NCBI RefSeq assembly: GCF_040655735.1
Contig: NZ_JBFAKK010000022.1
Span: forward strand, 1-62,984
Length of the DNA stretch: 62,984 nucleotides
Source of the DNA: Phytomonospora sp040655735
GTDB taxonomy: Bacteria; Actinomycetota; Actinomycetes; Mycobacteriales; Micromonosporaceae
Reading direction: 5' to 3'
Under the pieces are notes generated by a model. That model was not told the origin of the DNA. It ran no database searches and saw only the letters and a list, made by a program, of their open reading frames with translations. A program made the position numbers and the translations under genes. Shown here one piece after another: positions 53,446-62,984 of this stretch. Within the stretch, counting starts at the first letter, position 1. The number at the start of each line of letters is the position of its first letter.

Positions 53446-54594
53446 GTGCGAACCCTCACCTCAAGCCGCGAACAAGTCGAGCGCATGCGCCGCCGCCTCG
53501 CCCTGCTCGCTCACCCGCCCGGACCGCCGCCGCCTACGCCTCCGTCGTCACCGCCATCGCCGTCGTCCCCGGCGACACCGCCTTCACCGCCGTCCCCGAC
53601 AGCGCCGACCCCCACCAACCCGCCTCTACCCGGCCACACGCCGCGCACCGCCCGACCGTCCCCCGCCCTCTATCCCGCCGACCTGCCGCCACCCGACGAG
53701 GCCGTCATCACCGTCGTCGAGTGCGATGCCGCCGACGACACTCCCAACGTCCACGGCGTCCGCCCAGCCCTGGGCCCTCACGACACCCACGACATCCACG
53801 GCGTCCACGGCACCGCCGACGCCCACACAGTCCCCAGCGCCCCCGACACCCGCGCTGCCCGCAGCCCTCACAACACCCCGGATACTCCCCGCGCCTCCGC
53901 TGCCCCCGGCCGCCACGCCACCCCCACCTCCACCCCCGCCCACACCGACGTCCCTTCCGCCCAACCCCGCACCACCCTCCACCGCCGTCTCCTCCCGACC
54001 GTCGGCGCGCTCCCCCGGCGGGTCCTGGCCGTAGTGGCGGCGGGGGTCGTGGTCGTCGCGGGGGTGGTGGCGTGGCTGTCGTGGCCACGGCCGGAGGCGG
54101 TCACGCCGGTCGGCGGTGGCGTCGAACAAGTCGCGACCGCAAGCGCTCCCGTGGTGATGCTCGTCGTGTCGGTGGCGGGGGAGGTGCGTCGTCCGGGGCT
54201 GGTGGAGGTGCCGCCGGGGTCGCGGGTGGCCGACGCGATCGCCGCCGCGGGTGGTGTGCGCGACCCTGCCGACGTCGGTCTGCTCAACCTCGCGCGCAAG
54301 GTCGTCGACGGCGAGCTCATCGTGGTGGGCTCGACGGCGACCGGGCCGGGGCGACCGGGCGGCGGCGCACCCGGCGCACCGGCAGTCCCCGGCGCGAACC
54401 CCGCGCCCGTCAACCTGAACGCCGCCACCGTCGCCGAGCTCGACACCCTTCCCGGCGTCGGCCCGGTCCTCGCCCAGCGGATCGTCGACTACCGCGACGC
54501 CAACGGCGGCTTCACCACCGTCGACCAGCTCCGCCAGGTCGACGGGATCGGCTCGGCCCGCTTCGCCGACCTCAAGGACCGGGTGACGGTATGA
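53446..54594 (+). CDS. comEA: ComEA-like DNA-binding protein
   Basis: A 382-residue protein. The first 190 residues are low-complexity (Pro/Thr/Ser-rich, then His/Asp-rich DTHDIHGVHGTADAHT). A membrane anchor follows (RRVLAVVAAGVVVVAGVVAW), then an SLBB domain (VSVAGEVRRPGLVEVPPGSR) and C-terminal helix-hairpin-helix DNA-binding motifs (VNLNAATVAELDTLPGVGPV and QVDGIGSARFADLKDRV). It should bind incoming DNA at the cell surface for ComEC. GTG 53446 is the first in-frame start; a shorter version from ATG 53485 is possible. Confidence 0.88.
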   Translation: MRTLTSSREQVERMRRRLALLAHPPGPPPPTPPSSPPSPSSPATPPSPPSPTAPTPTNPPLPGHTPRTARPSPALYPADLPPPDEAVITVVECDAADDTPNVHGVRPALGPHDTHDIHGVHGTADAHTVPSAPDTRAARSPHNTPDTPRASAAPGRHATPTSTPAHTDVPSAQPRTTLHRRLLPTVGALPRRVLAVVAAGVVVVAGVVAWLSWPRPEAVTPVGGGVEQVATASAPVVMLVVSVAGEVRRPGLVEVPPGSRVADAIAAAGGVRDPADVGLLNLARKVVDGELIVVGSTATGPGRPGGGAPGAPAVPGANPAPVNLNAATVAELDTLPGVGPVLAQRIVDYRDANGGFTTVDQLRQVDGIGSARFADLKDRVTV

Positions 54595-57221
54595 GCCCCC
54601 GCCTCGACCTGCGCCTCGCCGTCGTCGCCGGCGGCGTCTGGCTCGCCGCCCTCGCCTCGCTCTCGCTGTCGGCGGCGGGCGGGTTCTGGCTGGCCGGGCT
54701 CTCGGCCGCCGGCGCCGGCGGCGCCGAGGTGTGGGCGCGGCGGACCGAAAGGGCCATTCTCGGGCTCATCGTCGTCGGGTTGCTCGGTGTCTCGTGCGGT
54801 GCCGCCGTCACGGCGTGGAAGGTCGCCGTCCGCGACAATCCCGTCGTCGCCGGCCTGGTCGCCGCGCAGGCCGAAGGGACCGCGACCCTCATCGTCGGCG
54901 ACGACCCGCGCCGGCTCAGGAACCCCGCCGTCCCCGAACGCCACCTCATCCCGGCCCGTCTCATCCACATCTCCGCCGGCGGCGCCGCCCACGACGTCGA
55001 CGTCCGCGCGCTCGTCTTCACCACCGGCCCCACCTGGGCGGAACTCCTTCCCGGCCAGCGCTTCCGCACCGAAGGCCACCTCGGCCCCGCGAACGGCGGC
55101 GGACTCGAGGCCGCCGTCTGGATCGCCCGCGGCGAACCCCTCGACCTCTCGGCGCCGTCGTGGTGGCAGGACACCGCGGGCGACCTGCGCGCCGAACTGC
55201 GCGCCGTCTGCGCCCGCCTCTCACCCGAGGTCGGCGGCCTTCTCCCCGGCCTCGTCGTCGGCGACACCAGTGCCCTCGACCCTCGCGTCGCCGAGGACTT
55301 CCGCGCCACCGGCATGACCCACCTCACCGCCGTCTCCGGCGCCAACGTCGCCCTCGTGATCGGCGCCGTCCTGCTCACCGCCCGCTGGTGCGGCCTCTCC
55401 CGGCGCTGGGCGCTGCCCATCGCGGGCGTCGCCCTCGTCGGCTTCGTGATCGTCGCCCGCCCCTCCCCCAGCGTTCTGCGGGCGGCCGTCATGGGCGCCA
55501 TCGGCCTCATCGCCCTGGCCCTCGCCCGGCCCCGCCGCGCCATGCCCGTCCTGGCAGCCGCCGTTGCCGTCCTCGTGCTCATCGACCCCGGCCTCGCCGG
55601 GGAGCCGGGCTTCGCGCTGTCGGTGCTGGCCACCGGCGGACTCCTGGTGTTCGCCGCGACCTGGAGCCGCCGCCTGCGCCGCCGACGCTGGCCCCGCTGG
55701 CTCGCCGAGGCCCTCGTCGTTCCCGCCGCCGCGCAACTGGCCGTCGCGCCCGTCGTCGCGGGCCTCTCCGGCCAGATCAGCCTCGTCGCGGTCCCCGTCA
55801 ACGCGCTGGCCGTGCCCGCCGTGGCCCCCGCGACGATCCTGGGCGTCCTCGCGACCGCCTGCGCCCCCTGGTGGCCCTCGGCCGCCTACGTCCTCGTGTG
55901 GCTCGCCTCATGGCCCGCGTGGTGGCTCGTCTGGCTGGCCCGCAACGGCTCGACGCTCCCCATGGCCGCCTTGCCGTGGCAGGCGGGGATGAGTGGCGGG
56001 CTCCTCCTCGCCGCCATCCTCGCCCTCCTCGTCGCCGGACTGCGCTGGCGGCGTTCACGGCATTGGGTCGCCGCCGCCTGTGCGCTGGCGCTGGCCGCCT
56101 GCGCCGGCGTCGTCCCCGCGCGCCTGCTCGTCGGCGGCTGGCCGCCCGCCGACACCGTGATCGTCGCCTGCGACGTCGGACAGGGTGACGCGCTCGTCCT
56201 GCCCACCGGCGAGCACGCGGCCATCGTCGTCGACACCGGCCCGGATCCCACCGCCGCCGACCGCTGCCTGCGCCGCCTCGGCGTCAGCGAGGTCCCGCTG
56301 CTGGTCGTCAGCCACTTCCACCTCGACCACGTCGGCGGGCTCAGCGGGGTCCTTGGCGCACATCCGGTCGGGCGCGTCCTCGCGCCCGCCTTCGCCGAAC
56401 CCGTCGAAGGCCACCGGGCCGTGCACGACACCGCCGCCGCGCACGGCGTACCGGTCACCATTCCCGAAGGGGGCGAGCGCTACACCGTCGGCGATTGGGT
56501 CCTCGGCGTCCTCGCGCCCGCCACGCCCATCACCGGTACCCGCTCGGACTCCAACAACAACTCGCTCGTCCTGCGCGCCGCCCGGCCCGGTGTGTCGATC
56601 CTGCTCGCCGGGGACCTTGAGGAGACCGCGCAGGACGCGCTGCTGTCGGCCGGGGTGCCCTTGGGCGCGGACGTGCTGAAGGTCGCCCATCACGGCTCGG
56701 CCTACCAGAGCCCGGCGTTCTTGGAGGCGGTCGAAGCGCGCGTGGCGCTGGTGTCGGTGGGCGCGGGGAACGACTACGGGCACCCCAACCCGGGAGTGCT
56801 CGGCGTGCTGTCCCGTGCGGGCGCGCGTGTCCTGCGCACCGACGAGCACGGCGACGTCGCCGTCACCGTGGGAGAGAAGGGATTGTCGACGGCGAGCCGC
56901 CGTCCGGGGAACTCCTGGGCGCTCAGTCCACCCGACGGTGCACCACGGCACCCACCAGGCCCGGTCCCACGTGCGCGCCGACGGCCGCACCGACCTCGGA
57001 GGTGTAGAGAATCCGCAGCCGTCGCCCGAAACGCTCCTTCAAGCGCGCCGCCAGCTCCTCGGCCGGGCCGGGCGCGGCGAGGTGGTGCACCGCGACGTCG
57101 ACGGCGCCCTCGTGCCCGGCCGCCTCCAGCAGGTCGGCGAGACGGGCGAGCGCCCGTGACGCCGTGCGCAGCTTCTCCCGCACGACGAGGGTTCCCTCGT
57201 CGACGTGCAGGATCGGTTTGA
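54591..57221 (+). CDS. comEC: ComEC/Rec2 DNA-uptake channel with C-terminal antisense extension
   Basis: An 876-residue membrane protein. A soluble N-terminal OB-like part precedes about ten membrane segments with the competence domain (TGMTHLTAVSGANVALVIGA). The C-terminal MBL domain has VVSHFHLDHVGGLSG and VLKVAHHGSAYQSP. ATG overlaps the comEA stop (ATGA). Recognisable homology ends near 56910; the frame stays open for about 100 further Arg/Pro-rich codons that run antisense through degV. It transports single-stranded DNA across the membrane. Confidence 0.88.
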   Translation: MSPRLDLRLAVVAGGVWLAALASLSLSAAGGFWLAGLSAAGAGGAEVWARRTERAILGLIVVGLLGVSCGAAVTAWKVAVRDNPVVAGLVAAQAEGTATLIVGDDPRRLRNPAVPERHLIPARLIHISAGGAAHDVDVRALVFTTGPTWAELLPGQRFRTEGHLGPANGGGLEAAVWIARGEPLDLSAPSWWQDTAGDLRAELRAVCARLSPEVGGLLPGLVVGDTSALDPRVAEDFRATGMTHLTAVSGANVALVIGAVLLTARWCGLSRRWALPIAGVALVGFVIVARPSPSVLRAAVMGAIGLIALALARPRRAMPVLAAAVAVLVLIDPGLAGEPGFALSVLATGGLLVFAATWSRRLRRRRWPRWLAEALVVPAAAQLAVAPVVAGLSGQISLVAVPVNALAVPAVAPATILGVLATACAPWWPSAAYVLVWLASWPAWWLVWLARNGSTLPMAALPWQAGMSGGLLLAAILALLVAGLRWRRSRHWVAAACALALAACAGVVPARLLVGGWPPADTVIVACDVGQGDALVLPTGEHAAIVVDTGPDPTAADRCLRRLGVSEVPLLVVSHFHLDHVGGLSGVLGAHPVGRVLAPAFAEPVEGHRAVHDTAAAHGVPVTIPEGGERYTVGDWVLGVLAPATPITGTRSDSNNNSLVLRAARPGVSILLAGDLEETAQDALLSAGVPLGADVLKVAHHGSAYQSPAFLEAVEARVALVSVGAGNDYGHPNPGVLGVLSRAGARVLRTDEHGDVAVTVGEKGLSTASRRPGNSWALSPPDGAPRHPPGPVPRARRRPHRPRRCRESAAVARNAPSSAPPAPRPGRARRGGAPRRRRRPRARPPPAGRRDGRAPVTPCAASPARRGFPRRRAGSV

Positions 57222-57774
57222 CCGCAAGGGCCGTGCCCACCAGCGCGCTGGCTGCGCCGATGCGGCCTCCTCGGCGGAGGAACTCCAGGGTGTCGACGTA
57301 GAACATCGTCGTCGTCCGCTTCACGGCGGCGACGGCGTCGCGTTCCACGATGTCGATGCCCCGTCCTCGCCCGGCGGTTCGCGCCGCGGCGAGGACGGGG
57401 AAGCCCAGGCCCATGGCCGTGCTGAGCGAGTCGACGACCCGCACCTTCCCGTCGAACTCGGCGGCGGCCGAGACGGCCGCGTCGTATGTTCCCGAGAGCT
57501 TCGAGGAGATGTGCACCGACACCACGCCGGTGGCGCCTTCGTCGAACAGACGCCGGTAGCACTCGACCAGTTCGGCCGGCGCCAACCGCGAGGTCGTCAC
57601 GCGTACGCGGCGCTGTGCCATGGCGACGGTGACGTCGGCCGGGGTCACGTCCACGCCCTCACGTCCCTCGGAACCCGACAGGGTCACCGGGAGGGGGAGA
57701 ACCGAGATCGCGTACTTGGCGACCGGTTCGGGCGGCAGGTAAGCCGTTGAGTCCGTGACCACCGCGACTGGCAT
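56923..57774 (-). CDS. degV: DegV family fatty-acid-binding protein
   Basis: A 283-residue protein. VAVVTDSTAYLPPEPVAKYA is the DegV N-terminus, VTTSRLAPAELVECYRRLFD and SVHISSKLSGTYDAA hold the fatty-acid contact residues, and LRRGGRIGAASAL is also conserved. DegV/FakB proteins bind fatty acids for phosphorylation by FakA. TACCGT lies 6 nt before the ATG (leaderless). Its last 299 bp overlap the open end of convergent comEC. Confidence 0.93.
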   Translation of the reverse strand: MPVAVVTDSTAYLPPEPVAKYAISVLPLPVTLSGSEGREGVDVTPADVTVAMAQRRVRVTTSRLAPAELVECYRRLFDEGATGVVSVHISSKLSGTYDAAVSAAAEFDGKVRVVDSLSTAMGLGFPVLAAARTAGRGRGIDIVERDAVAAVKRTTTMFYVDTLEFLRRGGRIGAASALVGTALAVKPILHVDEGTLVVREKLRTASRALARLADLLEAAGHEGAVDVAVHHLAAPGPAEELAARLKERFGRRLRILYTSEVGAAVGAHVGPGLVGAVVHRRVD

Positions 57775-57804
57775 AGACGAACGGTAGCGGATCGGCCACC
57801 CCGA

Positions 57805-58254
57805 TCACAGTGCCCGGGCGGTCTCCACCTGGAAAGGCAGGCCCTGCTGGCAGAAGGACATCACGTCGGGCGCCTCGTGCCCGGTCACCTCGACCTGCGT
57901 GCCGGCGGTCAGGATCTGCTTGTCCCCGCCGAGCAGGGAGTAGGTCTTGCCGTTGGCGTTCAGGACCAGGCATCCGTGCTCGACGCCCGCCTCGACCGTT
58001 CCGGTGATGGTCACCGACTTGCCCTTCGTGGGGTCCACTCCCGGCTCGTCCTTTCCTGGTGGCAGGCTCACGCCCGGACTGCCCGAGGGGCCCGGGTCGG
58101 AGCTCGTCGGGCCGCTGAGCACGTCGCTCGGCGCGGGTGAGCCGGAGCCGGAGCCCTGGCCGTTCGCGCCGCACGCGGTCAGCCCTGCCAGCATCAGTAC
58201 GCCGGCGGCGGTGGCCATCGAAGCGGTCGTGAAGCGGGAACGCGTTCTCGTCAT
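57805..58254 (-). CDS. Hypothetical lipoprotein
   Basis: A 149-residue protein with a lipoprotein signal (MATAAGVLMLAGLTAC), then a Gly/Ser/Pro-rich spacer and a compact C-terminal domain with two Cys (EHGCLVLNANGKTYSLLGGD and DVMSFCQQGLPF) that could form a disulfide. ATG 58254 has GAGGA five nt upstream; the ATG at 58266 is an alternative. The domain resembles small exported OB-like proteins. Function unknown. Confidence 0.75.
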   Translation of the reverse strand: MTRTRSRFTTASMATAAGVLMLAGLTACGANGQGSGSGSPAPSDVLSGPTSSDPGPSGSPGVSLPPGKDEPGVDPTKGKSVTITGTVEAGVEHGCLVLNANGKTYSLLGGDKQILTAGTQVEVTGHEAPDVMSFCQQGLPFQVETARAL

Positions 58255-58303
58255 TCTCGTCCTCATGCAAGATCCGACGCGCGGGACGCGCGCGCCGTTC
58301 CAC

Positions 58304-58903
58304 TCAGAACGCGACACCCACGTTGTAAGCGTGCAGGCGCCATCCCCGCGAGAGGCGGACGTCGGCCCAGTGGCAGTTGTCGAGACCGTGGATGGTGTTG
58401 GTCATCTCCGCGTCCCAGCCGAGGACCGCCGCGACGGCCTGCCGCGCCGAACCGCCGTGGCAGGCGACGACGGCGGTGCCGTCGCCGACCTTCTCGATGA
58501 TCTCGGCCATCGCCGCCCCCGTGCGGGCCTTGAGGTCCTCCCAGCTCTCGATGCCCTTGAGCGCCACGGGCCGTCCGGCACGCCAGAGGGCGTGCTCGTC
58601 GGGCCAGTCCACGGCGATCTCGGGCATCGTCAGCCCTTCCCAGGGCCCGTAGCCGCGCTCGCGCAGGCGCTCGTCGGTGCTCACCGACTGGCCGGTGAGG
58701 TCGGCGACGGCCTGCGCGGTGTCGAGGGCACGGCTGAGGTCGCTGGCGACGATCAGGTCGGGTTCCTGCGCGGCGAGCGCGACGGCGGCCTTGAGCGCCT
58801 GCTCACGGCCGATCTCGTCCAGTTCGATGTCGGTCCACCCCTGGAAGCGTTTGGAGCCGTTCCAGGAGGTCTGACCGTGCCGGACGATGAGCAGACGGGT
58901 CAC
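58304..58903 (-). CDS. Histidine phosphatase family protein
   Basis: A 199-residue phosphoglycerate-mutase-like phosphatase. The catalytic motif is LLIVRHGQTSWNG and the second His is in VACHGGSARQAV. The conserved Glu-containing RERGYGPWEGL is also present. In mycobacteria the equivalent gene next to rsfS-nadD encodes glucosyl-3-phosphoglycerate phosphatase; that role is possible here. GTG 58903 overlaps the rsfS stop, so nadD-rsfS-phosphatase are coupled. Confidence 0.9.
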   Translation of the reverse strand: MTRLLIVRHGQTSWNGSKRFQGWTDIELDEIGREQALKAAVALAAQEPDLIVASDLSRALDTAQAVADLTGQSVSTDERLRERGYGPWEGLTMPEIAVDWPDEHALWRAGRPVALKGIESWEDLKARTGAAMAEIIEKVGDGTAVVACHGGSARQAVAAVLGWDAEMTNTIHGLDNCHWADVRLSRGWRLHAYNVGVAF

Positions 58904-59295
58904 GCCTCGACCTCGGCGGGCTCACCCACGGACGGCTCGCTCTCGAAGGGGACCGTCGGGCAGTCCTTCCACAGCCGGTCGAGGGCGTAGAACTCGCGCT
59001 CCTCGCTGTGCTGAACGTGCACGACGACGTCGGCGTAGTCGAGCAGCACCCAGCGTCCGGCGCGCTGGCCCTCACGGCGCAGCGGCTTGGTGTCGTGCTT
59101 CTCGCGGAGCTGCTCTTCGACCGCGTCCACGATGGCCTGCACCTGGCGCTCGTTGGGCGCCGAGGCGAGCATGAAGACGTCGGTGATGAACAGCTGGTCG
59201 CTGACGTCGATCAGCACGATGTCGTGGGCCTTCTTGTCCGCCGCGGCCTCCGCCGCGGCGAGGGCCAGAGTGCGGGCGGTTTCGGTGGCGGCCAC
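58900..59295 (-). CDS. rsfS: Ribosome silencing factor RsfS
   Basis: A 131-residue RsfS/Iojap protein. AHDIVLIDVSDQLFITDVFM and GRWVLLDYADVVVHVQHSEER (core LLDYADVVVHVQ) are the family signatures. It binds L14 and blocks subunit joining in starvation. GTG 59295 has AGGAG upstream. Downstream of nadD, as in most bacteria. Confidence 0.95.
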   Translation of the reverse strand: MAATETARTLALAAAEAAADKKAHDIVLIDVSDQLFITDVFMLASAPNERQVQAIVDAVEEQLREKHDTKPLRREGQRAGRWVLLDYADVVVHVQHSEEREFYALDRLWKDCPTVPFESEPSVGEPAEVEA

Positions 59296-59362
59296 ATGGC
59301 TCCTAACGTCGGGTCGTCTAGACCTCCAGTCTGTCACGCTCCGCCGACGAGCGCCTCATGCA

Positions 59363-59959
59363 TTAGGCGCGGTAGAGGCCGCGTTGTGCGATATAGCGCA
59401 CCACGTCGTCGGGAACAAGGCCCCACAGCGGCCGTCCCTGGGCCACGCGGCGGCGGCAGTCGGTGGAGGAGATGTCCATCAGGGGGATCTCGACGAGCTC
59501 GACCGACCCGGGCGGGAGCCGGATGTCGAAGAGGTCGTAGCCCGGCCGCGAGACGCCCACGAAGCGCGCGAGGTGCAGCAGCTCGTCGGCGTCCTTCCAG
59601 GTGGACAGGCCCGCGAGGGCGTCGGCGCCGGTGATGAAGAACAGCTCGGTCTTGGGCCGGTAGAGGCCGCGGATGTCGCGGAGGGTGTCGACGGCGTAGG
59701 TCGGGCCCGGCCGGTCGATGTCGACGCGGCTGACGTGGAAGCCGGGATGGCCGGCGGTGGCCAGCACGGTCATCATGTACCGGTCCTCGGCCGGCGAGAT
59801 CTGCCGGTCCTCCTTCTGCCAGGGTTGACCGGCGGGCACGAACACCACCTCGTCGAGCCCGAGCTTCTCGGCGGATTCCGAGGCGGCGACCAAGTGCCCG
59901 TTGTGGATGGGATCGAACGTCCCACCCATGACCCCGACCCGGCGCCCGGCACCCACCAT
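59363..59959 (-). CDS. nadD: Nicotinate-nucleotide adenylyltransferase NadD
   Basis: A 198-residue nucleotidyltransferase with GVMGGTFDPIHNGHL (HxGH) and the C-terminal DISSTDCRRRV (ISSTxxR). It converts nicotinate mononucleotide and ATP to deamido-NAD. TAACAT lies 6 nt before the ATG (leaderless). First gene of nadD-rsfS-phosphatase. Confidence 0.95.
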   Translation of the reverse strand: MVGAGRRVGVMGGTFDPIHNGHLVAASESAEKLGLDEVVFVPAGQPWQKEDRQISPAEDRYMMTVLATAGHPGFHVSRVDIDRPGPTYAVDTLRDIRGLYRPKTELFFITGADALAGLSTWKDADELLHLARFVGVSRPGYDLFDIRLPPGSVELVEIPLMDISSTDCRRRVAQGRPLWGLVPDDVVRYIAQRGLYRA

Positions 59960-60002
59960 CTGGCGATGTTAGATGACAGGGACGCCGGGTCAGGGGCGAA
60001 CG

Positions 60003-62534
<2,532 letters not shown>

Positions 62535-62888
62535 ACTGCCCCAGGTAGATCGACCACTTCCAGGTTCGCGGGGTCACAAAAGGACGCCCGGAGAATCGCT
62601 GTTCGGTGAGGTTCCCGAAAAGGCCCGAGGTGACGACAGGGGACGCGGAGTGGCGAACACGAAGGCTCCCACGAAGGCTTCGCGCCGCGGTTTCGCTGGT
62701 TTGGAACGGAGGGGCCACCCGGTCCGCCTCCCACTTCTGACTGTAGAAGAGGGCTGGGCGTGGGTGTTAAGGGCAGGTTCGTCGGGCCTGTGGATAACCG
62801 ACGGGTTGTGGACGACCGGGCCAGCCGGGGCAACCCAAGGCCCGCCGCAGCCGATCGCGACAATGGCCCGCAGCCTTCGGCGTAGGTC
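62535..62888. other. Intergenic region with DnaA-box-like sites
   Basis: No gene is seen. TGTGGATAA at 62789-62797 is a perfect DnaA box (minus strand TTATCCACA), and TGTGGACGA about 18 bp further is a near match. The remainder is ordinary G+C-rich DNA. Confidence 0.5.
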
Positions 62889-62984
62889 TGGGTCCAGGGA
62901 CGGAGTTCCTGGCGGGGTTTGGGGCGGAGCCCCAGCAGGGTCCAGGGACGGAGTCCTTGGCAGGGTCCGGGACGGAGTCCCGGC
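62889..62984. repeat. Hairpin repeat array at the window end
   Basis: At least four units of about 24 bp, with cores GGGACGGAGTTCC, GGGGCGGAGCCCC, GGGACGGAGTCCT and GGGACGGAGTCCC, joined by AGCAGGGTCCA-type linkers. Same family as 1-91 and 16511-16595. The array runs to the window edge. Confidence 0.8.

Overview
The window is high-GC actinomycete chromosome. I infer this from the very G+C-rich coding sequence, frequent GTG starts, many start codons that follow a -10-like hexamer by only 6-7 nt (leaderless mRNAs), and a gene order shared with other Actinomycetota: smtB-zur, uppS-recO, era, cytidine-deaminase-like, CBS/CorC, ybeY, phoH, dnaJ-hrcA, hemW, lepA, rpsT, holA, comEA-comEC, degV, rsfS, nadD. 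A Glycomycetales- or Micromonosporales-like organism would fit, but the sequence alone does not prove it. No tRNA, rRNA, CRISPR array, IS element or prophage was recognised.

Layout. 1-2152: HEAT-like protein, then a divergent TetR/NAD(P)-binding pair around a large operator. 2249-7583: a zinc island with a Zur box, znuACB, a SmtB-type ArsR sensor overlapping zur, and an opposing two-gene permease operon followed by a coupled MazF C-terminal fragment. 7644-10589: TPP riboswitch and ykoEDC thiamine/precursor importer. 10586-16407: two tandem Hsp70 ATPase-WD40 fusions and a divergent membrane M48 peptidase. 16657-19804: cobQ-recO-uppS. 19949-21184: orphan solute-binding lipoprotein. 21185-22859: non-coding degenerate repeats. 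22860-30469: ECF sigma/YCII pair, GyrI-like protein, and the era-ybeY-phoH-HIT block; phoH carries an intein with class 3 features. 30612-33033: DJ-1/PfpI protein, rsmE, GNAT, truncated haemoglobin. 33333-38934: dnaJ and hrcA with CIRCE, CapA-like protein, hemW and an enoyl-CoA hydratase sharing a symmetric promoter. 38983-45816: exported lysozyme-like and sugar-dehydrogenase-like proteins, MFS/MerR, PLP enzyme/Lrp, MOSC and MBL proteins. 45916-52338: lepA, phosphotransferase, rpsT, epimerase/TetR, holA. 52339-53445: decayed repeat-rich DNA with an oxidoreductase fragment. 53446-62534: comEA-comEC, degV, lipoprotein, histidine phosphatase, rsfS, nadD, pepN. A hairpin repeat family lies at both ends and at about 16.5 kb.

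The genes are mostly housekeeping (translation and ribosome maturation, cell-wall lipid carrier, DNA repair and replication, heat shock, NAD and cobalamin synthesis) with inserted accessory modules. The best candidates for under-described biology are the PhoH class 3 intein, the Hsp70-propeller/M48 module, and the mirror-symmetric leaderless promoter between hemW and the hydratase gene. All function calls come from reading motifs by eye; no database search was run.
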